Origin: Syntrophorhabdus sp.
GTDB taxonomy: Bacteria; Desulfobacterota; BSN033; UBA1163
DNA length: 6,817 nt
Direction of reading: 5' to 3'
NCBI GenBank assembly: GCA_020724025.1
Contig: DYHU01000213.1
Coordinates: forward strand, 1 to 6,817
Program-made: the position numbers and the translations under genes
Part shown: in pieces, positions 1 through 5,472 of the stretch
How the letters are laid out: each line of letters starts with the position of its first letter
Numbering within the stretch: position 1 is the first letter of the stretch
The notes under the pieces: model-generated
What the model saw: the letters and a program-made list of their open reading frames with translations, nothing else
Told to the model about the DNA's origin: nothing
Database searches by the model: none

Positions 1-11
1 TTAGATTTTAA

Positions 12-515
12 TTATGATTTTTTCTCCGAACTCCTAACTCTGAACTCCGAACTTTGAATTTGGTTTACCAAATTCAGATACCTTTTTCCTTTGGCCACGA
101 TTTCTAAGGATCGGGTCTGTTTGCCGGTGTAATGGATATGGACCCGGAGAAGCTCACCGGGGAGCAAGGAAGGGATTCTGTCAGCCCACTCGACGGCCGT
201 GATTCCCTCTCCATGAAAATAGTCTTCCAGGCCCAACTCCTCGGCTTCTTTCTCCTCCTCCAACCGGTAGAGGTCGATATGATAAAAGGGCATTTCCCCT
301 TTATATTCGTTGATCAGTGTGAAAGAGGGGCTGGAAACATAAGCGGATCTTCCTACCCCGGCTCCCTGTGCCAGCCCTTTAATGAACTGAGTTTTTCCCG
401 CTCCCAGTTCGCCCATCAACGCCACAACATCCCCACAATTAAGGAGACGCCCGATTTGTTTACCAAAGCGAATGGTCTCGGATGAACTCTTGGTCTGAAA
501 AACCACGGATTTCAT
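12..515 (-). CDS. tsaE: tRNA t6A biosynthesis ATPase TsaE, with repeat-encoded C-terminal tail
   Basis: Small P-loop ATPase that works with TsaB and TsaD in the cytoplasm to make the N6-threonylcarbamoyl group on A37 of ANN-decoding tRNAs. Seen: 167 aa; Walker A GELGAGKT at 35-42, the switch-like SSPSFTLINEY at 61-71, HIDLYRL at 79-85 and AVEWADRI at 107-114, all in the usual TsaE order. The body ends near residue 148. The remaining tail (QSSEFRVRSSEKKS, 154-167) is encoded by a 7-nt tandem repeat and looks like a later extension, since TsaE proteins are usually nearer 140-160 aa. The ATG at 515 has no good Shine-Dalgarno sequence upstream and no better start is visible (an in-frame stop lies close upstream). 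It is last in the window's gene series, 207 bases after the DUF151 gene, and may have its own promoter in the AT-rich leader at about 516-594. Family assignment is firm; the role of the tail is unknown. Confidence 0.95.
   Translation of the reverse strand: MKSVVFQTKSSSETIRFGKQIGRLLNCGDVVALMGELGAGKTQFIKGLAQGAGVGRSAYVSSPSFTLINEYKGEMPFYHIDLYRLEEEKEAEELGLEDYFHGEGITAVEWADRIPSLLPGELLRVHIHYTGKQTRSLEIVAKGKRYLNLVNQIQSSEFRVRSSEKKS
24..53 (-). repeat. Heptamer tandem repeat (AGTTCGG-like) inside the 3' end of tsaE
   Basis: On the minus strand four heptamers follow one another without gaps: AGTTCGG (53-47), AGTTCAG (46-40), AGTTAGG (39-33), AGTTCGG (32-26), then a partial AG. Because 7 is not a multiple of 3, the encoded peptide repeats every seven residues (SSEFRVR then SSE). 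The array lies in frame at the tsaE C-terminus and the stop codon follows 9 bases after it. Confidence 0.85.
53..78 (-). repeat. Perfect inverted repeat in the 3' coding region of tsaE
   Basis: GAATTTGG (56-63) and CCAAATTC (68-75) are perfectly complementary around a 4-base TTTA loop; the stem extends to 53-55/76-78 with one G-T pair. It abuts the heptamer array and encodes residues about 147-154 of TsaE. There is no T-run after it on the transcribed strand, so it is not a standard terminator. It may belong to the same inserted sequence as the heptamers. Confidence 0.6.
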
Positions 516-594
516 TAATGATTTCAGACTTTAAATTCTTACACATAAAATCTGAGAATTTTCTTCTAACATTTACAAATATCCACCTAAAAAT

Positions 595-693
595 GTCCCC
601 TCCCCTCGTGGGAGGGGATTAAGGGGAGGGGGGACCGAATAATTCCTTTTGTCCACCCCCACCTTGGCCCTCCCCCGTCGAGGGGGAGGGGAC
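595..693. repeat. G/C-rich double-hairpin inverted repeat (REP/BIME-like) between the DUF151 gene and tsaE
   Basis: Two related units of about 41-43 bases (595-635 and 651-693) are inverted relative to one another around a 15-base AT-rich spacer; each begins GTCCCCTCCCC when read inward. Each unit also forms its own hairpin: CCCCTCCC 597-604 with GGGAGGGG 610-617 (loop CTCGT), and CCCTCCCCC 668-676 with GGGGGAGGG 682-690 (loop GTCGA). The plus strand at 610-633 has four runs of three or more G with short loops, a possible G-quadruplex on the template strand of the minus-strand genes. The 207-base gap around it (516-722) has no gene. No clear target duplication was found. Resembles dispersed intergenic repeats in many bacterial genomes; the copy number here cannot be seen. 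Confidence 0.75.
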
Positions 694-722
694 TAAATTG
701 GGGAAATTCCAAATATGTTTGT

Positions 723-1196
723 TTAGGCTTTAAACTTAAAATCATCCGGGTTGAGGTTTTCAAGCCATTCCTTCAACTGATCTCCTTCTTTTTCAAAGTC
801 AATGGTTCTCGCCTTTTCGATCACCTCGTCCGAGACAAAAATGGGCGCATCCACGGCCAGGGCAATGGCGATGGCATCGCTGGGGCGGGAGTCGATGACG
901 ATCTCTTCTCCCCCTCGATTGAGGTGAATCAACGCATAGTAAGTGGACTCCTTCAGGTCATTGACCACGATTTTCATGACCTGAGATTCAAGGGTTTTCA
1001 GGACACTATGGATCAGATCGTGAGTCATGGGGCGATGAGAGTCGACCTTCTTTAATTTCATGGCGATCGCATTTGCCTCAAACGGCCCGATCCAGATGGG
1101 AAGCCCTGTCTTGTTTGCCAGGTCCATCAGGAGAACAACGAACCCATTCGATGAGGAATCGAATGTCAAAAACTTCACCTTCATCTCGACTAACAT
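723..1196 (-). CDS. Bifunctional nuclease family protein (DUF151)
   Basis: Member of the DUF151/BFN family, whose plant members have reported DNase and RNase activity; the bacterial role is poorly defined. Seen: 157 aa, essentially a single DUF151 domain with IGPFEANAI (36-44), RPMTHDL (55-61), STYYA (84-88), IDSRPSDAIAIAL (101-113) and PIFV (118-121). The C-terminal LKEWLENLNPDDF (141-153) is a usual family ending, and there is no added UVR-type domain. Start ATG at 1196 is supported by AAAGGAG at 1203-1209, six bases upstream, lying inside the end of the preceding gene; an in-frame ATG four codons later has weaker support. The gene begins one base after the stop of the release-factor-like gene, so translational coupling is likely. 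Family call is strong; nuclease activity is inferred from the family. Confidence 0.92.
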   Translation of the reverse strand: MLVEMKVKFLTFDSSSNGFVVLLMDLANKTGLPIWIGPFEANAIAMKLKKVDSHRPMTHDLIHSVLKTLESQVMKIVVNDLKESTYYALIHLNRGGEEIVIDSRPSDAIAIALAVDAPIFVSDEVIEKARTIDFEKEGDQLKEWLENLNPDDFKFKA

Positions 1197-1197
1197 T

Positions 1198-2373
1198 CTA
1201 CTCTCCTTTGATCGAAGGCGAACGGGATGAACTGAATCTTAACGAGGCGGCCACGCCATCGTTCTCCTTCAGCGTGACATTCTCTTCGACCCATTTGACT
1301 TCTCCATCCTGACGGAGAACCGATCTCATCATCTCCTCTCCCAGGTTAATGTCTATGATGTTTCCTTTGCAGAAGGGGCAGGAGGCTGAGGGATGAGGCG
1401 GCGGATGGATGAGGACGAGAGAGCCGCATCGAGAGCATATCCCCCCCGGAAGGATGAACGAGGTGAGGAGATAAAGGGTTTGAATCTGCCCTTTGTTCAG
1501 GGCCTCCAGTGTCCCATTCAGGCCAAAGGTGGCCCGTCCTCCTTGAGGCGTTCTCTCCTTCAACTCCTCGATTTGCCGGGAAACCTCTTCCTTCTCCCTC
1601 TGGAAGAGGCGCTCAAAAATTCGTCTTAACACTCTGGAGCGTTCCTCGGAAAAATCGATGGAGAAGGTGTCCGTAATCTGCTGTTTAACCCGTTCGGGAA
1701 GGAAGCTCTTAAAATTGGCAAGGGTCCGATCCTGGCCGATGAGAACAACCCTTTTCCACTTTCCCGTATCAAACAGCTCGGTCAATTGCTCGGATACTTC
1801 CTTATGGTGTTTATTCATATGATCCCGGATGTGTCGCTGGTATCTCATCTGAGCCCAGCCTCCCTGATCATGACGACCCGGGACATAACTCTCGATGGAA
1901 GATTCCGCCATCAGCCCCTCGAGAGAGATCTCAAATAGTTTGGCCGAATCGGTTTCCACCATAACGGCAAGAGTGTCCTGATACTGGGAAGAGAGCCGGA
2001 CGAGAGGCCGGAGGACCGGGAGGCTGGAGAGAAAGAAGTCGTTTTCGAAGGGCATGATCGAAGGGTAGGTCAGGAATGTTTTGGCGGCGCTACAGGAGAA
2101 GATGGCAATTCCATCGACCCCTTCGTCGTAGGAACGGCGGACCAGTCCCTCCACAAACCTTTCGATCTGTTTCTGATCCTCGGGGTAGATCTTTTGCCAG
2201 TCCTCTCTCCCTTTGATCTGGTCGAACCCCTTTTTCAATTGATTCTTCGTGAAAAGACGAATGCGTTCCCTCTGCTGTTCAGAGTCCCACCGGGTGTTGA
2301 GATAGAGAGAGAAAAAAGGGTAAGATACCTCTTCGATACGGGCCAGTTTTCTGATCTCGTTCCTCATCTCCAT
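1198..2373 (-). CDS. Bacterial eRF1/Vms1-like release factor homologue (baeRF-type) with C-terminal zinc ribbon
   Basis: Resembles the bacterial archaeo-eukaryotic release factor (baeRF) proteins, related to eRF1, Pelota and Vms1/ANKZF1; Vms1 cuts peptidyl-tRNA on stalled ribosomes. Seen: 391 aa from the ATG at 2373. An N-terminal domain (about 1-130) includes PFFSLYLN and ends in PVLRPLVRL. A middle domain (about 131-270) carries GGWAQ at 171-175, a GxxQ motif like that of Vms1 at the position expected for the eRF1 GGQ loop, followed by a basic helix with RYQRHIRDH. The segment at about 271-350 matches eRF1 domain 3 style (EALNKGQIQTLYLL). Two CxxC pairs (Cys 313/316 and 332/335) form a likely zinc ribbon. 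The tail SSSRSPSIKGE overlaps the ribosome binding site of the next gene. A TTG start at 2385 is possible, but GGAG lies at ideal spacing before the ATG. Hydrolase function is inferred, not shown. Confidence 0.8.
   Translation of the reverse strand: MEMRNEIRKLARIEEVSYPFFSLYLNTRWDSEQQRERIRLFTKNQLKKGFDQIKGREDWQKIYPEDQKQIERFVEGLVRRSYDEGVDGIAIFSCSAAKTFLTYPSIMPFENDFFLSSLPVLRPLVRLSSQYQDTLAVMVETDSAKLFEISLEGLMAESSIESYVPGRHDQGGWAQMRYQRHIRDHMNKHHKEVSEQLTELFDTGKWKRVVLIGQDRTLANFKSFLPERVKQQITDTFSIDFSEERSRVLRRIFERLFQREKEEVSRQIEELKERTPQGGRATFGLNGTLEALNKGQIQTLYLLTSFILPGGICSRCGSLVLIHPPPHPSASCPFCKGNIIDINLGEEMMRSVLRQDGEVKWVEENVTLKENDGVAASLRFSSSRSPSIKGE
1203..1209 (-). promoter_or_regulatory. Ribosome binding site of the DUF151 gene within the preceding gene
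   Basis: AAAGGAG on the minus strand, six bases before the ATG at 1196. It lies inside the last codons of the release-factor-like gene, whose stop codon (1200-1198) is one base before that ATG. A ribosome finishing the first gene would stop exactly there, which favours coupled translation. Confidence 0.75.
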
Positions 2374-2379
2374 TGAGTG

Positions 2380-2383
2380 CTCC
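2380..2383 (-). promoter_or_regulatory. Ribosome binding site that fixes the start of the baeRF-type gene
   Basis: GGAG on the minus strand, six bases before the ATG at 2373. The alternative TTG start at 2385 would lie on top of this site and has no upstream Shine-Dalgarno of its own, so the ATG is preferred. The MITE-like element ends only a few bases upstream. Confidence 0.7.
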
Positions 2384-2392
2384 AATTAAGTA

Positions 2393-2523
2393 GAGTCTGT
2401 TTATAAATTGTCCCCTCAATCAGGATCGTCATTCCGGCGAAAGCCGGAATCCAGTCCTTTCAAGACCTTCTGGATGCCGGATCAAGTCCGGCATGACGGA
2501 AAACGCTGTTTATGGACAGACAC
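2393..2523. mobile_element. MITE-like non-autonomous element with terminal inverted repeats and flanking direct repeat
   Basis: Terminal 15-base inverted repeats (2393-2407 and 2509-2523, consensus GNGTCTGTNNATAAA) match at 12 of 15 positions. Inside is a larger imperfect inverted repeat (2427-2454 and 2470-2498) that starts CGTCATTCCGGC at one end and CGTCATGCCGGA read from the other. Each half is itself a hairpin: ATTCCGGC/GCCGGAAT around GAAA (2431-2450) and ATGCCGGA/TCCGGCAT around TCAAG (2474-2494). The direct repeat TAAGTA(G) flanks it at 2387-2393 and 2524-2530, consistent with target duplication on insertion. There is no coding capacity, so it would need a transposase elsewhere. CGTCATTCCGGC-type repeats are familiar intergenic elements in many proteobacterial and Desulfobacterota genomes. 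Confidence 0.75.
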
Positions 2524-2542
2524 TAAGTAGTTGCCAACCTGT

Positions 2543-2558
2543 CCCCGACCTTTCGGGG
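2543..2558. repeat. Short GC hairpin in the nnr-baeRF gap
   Basis: CCCCGA (2543-2548) pairs with TCGGGG (2553-2558) around a 4-base loop. A second small hairpin, GATTTC/GAAATC with a 3-base loop, lies at 2565-2579. Neither is followed by a T-run on the transcribed strand, so a terminator call is not supported. Outside these hairpins, the MITE-like element and the possible promoter, the gap 2374-2670 shows nothing recognisable. Confidence 0.5.
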
Positions 2559-2635
2559 CAGACCGATTTCAATGAAATCCATAAGGACAAGGTTCAAAAT
2601 AGAGAGGGAGTTGGCTTCTGGATATTAACATTCAG

Positions 2636-2665
2636 ATTTTATCAAATCCTAACAGACTTCCACAA
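2636..2665 (-). promoter_or_regulatory. Possible sigma-70 promoter downstream of nnr, driving the baeRF gene
   Basis: On the minus strand TGATAAAAT gives an extended -10 (TGn plus TAAAAT, 5 of 6 to consensus; hexamer at 2641-2636). TTGTGG (2665-2660, 3 of 6) lies 18 bases upstream as a weak -35. Position fits: just past the nnr stop, with a leader of roughly 255 bases through the MITE-like element to the baeRF start. This is a match by eye in AT-rich DNA and could be chance. Confidence 0.28.
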
Positions 2666-2670
2666 GGGAA

Positions 2671-4221
2671 TCAAACCCCTCTCTGGAGAAGGGCAGGGAT
2701 CTTCTTGATGATGTCTGTGGCCACCAGGGATTTTTCACCCAGTTCCCGGGCCACCTCATCTCCTGCCAGCCCGTGGAGATAGACGGAAGCCTGAAGGGAC
2801 GGGAGAATGTCGAGCCCCTGACAGACCAGACCGCCGATCATCCCACTGAGGACATCGCCCGTTCCTCCGGTTGCCAACCCTGAATTGCCTGTCGGGTTGA
2901 TGTAAACCTCTCCTTTGGGAGTGACGATGAGGGTCCGATATCCTTTGAGGATCAGAAAGGTATGGTTGGATTGAGAGAAATTTTTACAGATCCCGATGCG
3001 ATTCTCCTGCACCTCTTTTACCGTGGAATGGATCAATCTGGCCATCTCTCCGGGATGGGGCGTGAGGACAAGCGACCGGTTGGAGGTGGGGAGGAGCTTG
3101 GGTTGGGTGGCCAGCGCATTCAGCCCGTCGGCATCGATGATGATGGGAAGATCGATCGCTTTGATCAGTTTAAGGATGAGCGACTGGGTCTCTTTAAAGG
3201 TTCCGAGGCCGGGCCCGATCACAACAGCCTTCTTGTTTTCACAAAGACGGAGGACGGAGTTGAAGGCCCTCAGGCTGAGAGTCTGTTTAGGGGTTTCGGG
3301 AAGGGGTTCGGTCATCACCTCGGTCAATTTCATTTCCATGATTGCATTCAGACTCTTCGGGATGGCGAGGGTGACCAGCCCTGCCCCCATCCTCAGGGCG
3401 GTCTCACAGACCATGGCGGCTGCTCCGGTCTTTCCCACCGAGCCGGCGATCACGAGCAGGTGGCCGTAATCTCCCTTGTGGGTGTCCGGACGTCTGGGCG
3501 TGGAGAGGAACTGCCTGATTTCCTCCTCCTCAAGGAGATGAGCCTGAATCTTCTCCTCTTCCACCAGGTTTTTAGGGATGCCAATATCGATGACTTTCAA
3601 AGTTCCGACATAATCCGTTCCCGGCGAGATGAGGAGTCCCACTTTGGGCAGGCCGAATGTGACGGTGAGGGTCGCCCGTATCGCCGCACCGAGCGGTTTG
3701 CCCGTGTTGGCATTCAGACCGGAGGGGATGTCGATGGCGACGATGGGCTTATGAAGTGTATTGAGATGATCGATGACCTCCCTGTAATAACCTCTCACCT
3801 CGGCATCGAGACCTGTTCCAAAAATGGCATCGATCAAGAGGTCTGCCTTCTCCACCTCCCTCTTCACTTTCTGATAATCCTTTGAAGAAGGAACCGGGAG
3901 GATCTCTCCTTTCATGCGATGGAAAATGTAATGGTTTGTTTCCGCATCTCCCCTGAGCGACTTCGGATCAGTGAGGAGAAAGACCTTGACCGGTATTCCC
4001 CGATTCGTCAGGTGCCTGGCGATCACGAAACCGTCTCCTCCGTTGTTTCCTTTTCCGGCAATGATCGCCACCCTCTTTCTCTGGAGGTCTGGAAAGGAAG
4101 TCAGGATGGCCTCTGTGGCTCCCATGCCTGCATTCTCCATGAGGATGATTCCTGGAATTCGGTAGGTTTCGATTGCCTTGCGATCCAGTTCCTGCATCTG
4201 TTCAGCGGTCGCTACTTTCAT
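2671..4221 (-). CDS. nnr: Bifunctional NAD(P)H-hydrate epimerase / ADP-dependent NAD(P)H-hydrate dehydratase
   Basis: Repairs hydrated NADH and NADPH (NADHX, NADPHX): the N-terminal half interconverts R and S epimers and the C-terminal half dehydrates the S form using ADP (or ATP). Seen: 516 aa, normal for the fused form. Epimerase (about 1-220): GKGNNGGDG at 56-64, DAIFGTGL at 131-138, AIDIPSGLN at 162-170. Dehydratase (about 230-514), ribokinase-like: KGDYGHLLVIAG at 249-260, GPGLG at 336-340, DADGLNAL at 363-370, TPHPGE at 387-392 and GNSGLATGGTGDVLSG at 445-460, with the conserved Asp at 456. All key motifs are intact. The ATG at 4221 has GGGGAG five bases upstream and overlaps the end of acpS by 20 bases, so co-translation is likely. 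The acpS-nnr pairing is common in bacteria. Confidence 0.97.
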   Translation of the reverse strand: MKVATAEQMQELDRKAIETYRIPGIILMENAGMGATEAILTSFPDLQRKRVAIIAGKGNNGGDGFVIARHLTNRGIPVKVFLLTDPKSLRGDAETNHYIFHRMKGEILPVPSSKDYQKVKREVEKADLLIDAIFGTGLDAEVRGYYREVIDHLNTLHKPIVAIDIPSGLNANTGKPLGAAIRATLTVTFGLPKVGLLISPGTDYVGTLKVIDIGIPKNLVEEEKIQAHLLEEEEIRQFLSTPRRPDTHKGDYGHLLVIAGSVGKTGAAAMVCETALRMGAGLVTLAIPKSLNAIMEMKLTEVMTEPLPETPKQTLSLRAFNSVLRLCENKKAVVIGPGLGTFKETQSLILKLIKAIDLPIIIDADGLNALATQPKLLPTSNRSLVLTPHPGEMARLIHSTVKEVQENRIGICKNFSQSNHTFLILKGYRTLIVTPKGEVYINPTGNSGLATGGTGDVLSGMIGGLVCQGLDILPSLQASVYLHGLAGDEVARELGEKSLVATDIIKKIPALLQRGV

Positions 4222-4603
4222 TGTCTCTCCCCTCTAACAGGACATGAGCCACGGCGAATGGTCGGTCGTGGGAAAGGGTGAGAAAGGTCCTCTCGATCCG
4301 ATGGGTTTGAAGAACCTCCTTTGCCCTTCGATGGAGGGAGAGGAGGGGTTTTCCCATGGGATCGTTCTCCACCTCGATATCCGTCCATTGAATTCCATTT
4401 CGAAGCCCTGAGCCGATAGCCTTTAGAAACGCCTCCTTAGCGGCAAATCGTGTGGCAAAGCATTCAGGAGGCCGAGTTCGATGTTGGCACCAGACGATCT
4501 CTTTCTCTGTAAAGACGCGACCCAGAAAGTGGTCTCCCCAGCGTCCCATCAGTCTTTCAATTCGTTCGATGTTGACGATGTCGATGCCGCTGCCAAAGAT
4601 CAT
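4202..4603 (-). CDS. acpS: Holo-[acyl-carrier-protein] synthase
   Basis: Transfers 4'-phosphopantetheine from coenzyme A to the serine of apo acyl carrier protein, enabling fatty acid synthesis in the cytoplasm. Seen: 133 aa, typical of the trimeric AcpS type. GSGIDIVNIERI at 4-15 includes Mg-binding Asp8; FTEKE lies at 31-35; RFAAKEAFLKAIG at 52-64 includes Mg-binding Glu57; GKP is at 84-86 and LSHD at 110-113. The start MIFG matches the usual AcpS N-terminus, although the sequence before the ATG at 4603 has no clear Shine-Dalgarno. The 3' end overlaps nnr by 20 bases. An array of octamer repeats separates it from pdxJ upstream, which could affect how much of the pdxJ transcript reaches acpS. 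Confidence 0.96.
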   Translation of the reverse strand: MIFGSGIDIVNIERIERLMGRWGDHFLGRVFTEKEIVWCQHRTRPPECFATRFAAKEAFLKAIGSGLRNGIQWTDIEVENDPMGKPLLSLHRRAKEVLQTHRIERTFLTLSHDRPFAVAHVLLEGRDNESSDR

Positions 4604-4618
4604 AAGTTCGGAGATATC

Positions 4619-4701
4619 AGTCTAATAGTCTTTTAGTCTCATAGTCTGATAGTCTATGACTTTTAGACGATATGACTATTCGACTATGCGACTATGTGAC
4701 T
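4619..4701. repeat. Octamer tandem array with central strand flip between pdxJ and acpS
   Basis: AGTC occurs at 4619, 4627, 4635, 4643 and 4651, exactly every 8 bases. After a 3-base centre (4655-4657) its complement GACT occurs at 4658, 4674, 4682, 4690 and 4698, also every 8, with one variant (GACG) at 4666. The unit is roughly AGTCNNAT. The two halves face each other, so the array can fold into one long imperfect hairpin or cruciform. It starts within the second of two in-frame stop codons (TAA TAA) of pdxJ and ends 15 bases before the acpS start. Confidence 0.88.
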
Positions 4702-4703
4702 TA

Positions 4704-5417
4704 TTATTTAATCAGCGCAATCATCTCCCTCACTGCCCGGTCCAGCCCCACCAGGACGGCACGGGCGATGATGCTGTGACCGATATTGAGTTCCTCAATC
4801 TCCTTGATCTCTGTAATCCGCCGCACATTGACATAGTTGAGGCCGTGACCTGCGGCGATCCGGAGATTCCTCTGGGATGCCTCTCCAACAGCATCGAGAA
4901 CCCTTTTTAATTCATCATCGGCCTGAGCAAGGGTCTTTGCCTCGCAATAGTGACCGGTATGAATCTCAACGGCCTCGGCTTCAACTCCTTCTGAGGCCTT
5001 AATCTGATTCTTGTCAGGATCGACGAAGAGGCTGACAGGGATGTTTCCTTGTCTGAGCCGCTGGATCGCTTTTTTGAGGGGACGGAAGTTTTTGACGACA
5101 TCGAGTCCTCCCTCAGTCGTCAGCTCCTCCCTTTTCTCAGGGACCAGAGTGACGATGTCGGGTTTCGTCATGAGGGCAATGCGGATCATCTCCTCTGTGG
5201 CGGCCATCTCCATGTTGAGTTGCGTCTGAACGATCTCCCTCAGAATGCGGAGATCCCGATCCTGAATATGGCGTCTATCCTCTCTCAGATGGCAGACAAT
5301 GCCGTCCGCTCCAGCCAGCTCCACCATGGAGGCGGCCGTGACAGGATCAGGATAAGCCACTCCTCTTACCTGTCTTACCGTAGCCACATGGTCGATATTG
5401 ACCCCAAGTCTTGGCAT
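4704..5417 (-). CDS. pdxJ: Pyridoxine 5'-phosphate synthase
   Basis: Condenses 1-deoxyxylulose 5-phosphate with 3-amino-2-oxopropyl phosphate to form pyridoxine 5'-phosphate, the ring-closing step of DXP-dependent vitamin B6 synthesis. Seen: 237 aa, family-typical TIM barrel. NIDH at 7-10, HLREDRRH at 43-50, Glu70 in [19 protein letters not shown] at 92-104, TGHY at 154-157, AGHGLNY at 189-195 and NIGHSIIA at 211-218. His43, Glu70 and His191 line up with the catalytic residues known for E. coli PdxJ. The ATG at 5417 has a strong GAGGAGG four bases upstream (5428-5422). The gene ends with two consecutive in-frame TAA codons, the second touching the octamer array. It lies 50 bases after glmM, an arrangement known in Desulfobacterota and other proteobacteria. 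Confidence 0.97.
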   Translation of the reverse strand: MPRLGVNIDHVATVRQVRGVAYPDPVTAASMVELAGADGIVCHLREDRRHIQDRDLRILREIVQTQLNMEMAATEEMIRIALMTKPDIVTLVPEKREELTTEGGLDVVKNFRPLKKAIQRLRQGNIPVSLFVDPDKNQIKASEGVEAEAVEIHTGHYCEAKTLAQADDELKRVLDAVGEASQRNLRIAAGHGLNYVNVRRITEIKEIEELNIGHSIIARAVLVGLDRAVREMIALIK

Positions 5418-5448
5418 GATTCCTCCTCGAAATTGTGATTTAACAATT

Positions 5449-5472
5449 GGCTATTAGCCATCAGCTATTAGC
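5449..5472 (-). repeat. Heptamer repeat (GCTAATA-like) across the glmM stop codon
   Basis: On the minus strand the heptamers GCTAATA (5472-5466), GCTGATG (5465-5459), GCTAATA (5458-5452) and a partial GCC follow without gaps. The glmM stop TAA (5470-5468) is inside the first unit, directly followed in frame by TAG from the same repeat. It fills about half of the 50-base glmM-pdxJ gap. Confidence 0.75.

Noticed and set aside
516..594. tsaE promoter in the AT-rich leader
   Set aside because: Several AT-rich hexamers resemble -10 boxes, but none pairs with a convincing -35 at normal spacing.
587..697. CTAAA on both sides of the G/C-rich repeat as a target duplication
   Set aside because: Five AT-rich bases at unequal distances from the two ends of the repeat; easily chance.
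2383..2385. TTG as the start of the baeRF-type gene
   Set aside because: It overlaps the GGAG ribosome binding site ideally spaced for the ATG at 2373 and lacks one of its own.
2427..2498. Intrinsic terminator after nnr
   Set aside because: The hairpins are strong but no T-run follows on the minus strand, and terminal repeats with a direct duplication explain the structure better.
2962..3885. 307-codon open frame on the plus strand
   Set aside because: It lies entirely antisense to nnr, whose motifs are all intact, and its translation is low-complexity with no recognisable domain; a shadow frame.
4619..4701. CRISPR array
   Set aside because: Units are 8 bases with no spacers of 25-40 bases and no cas genes; a short tandem repeat.
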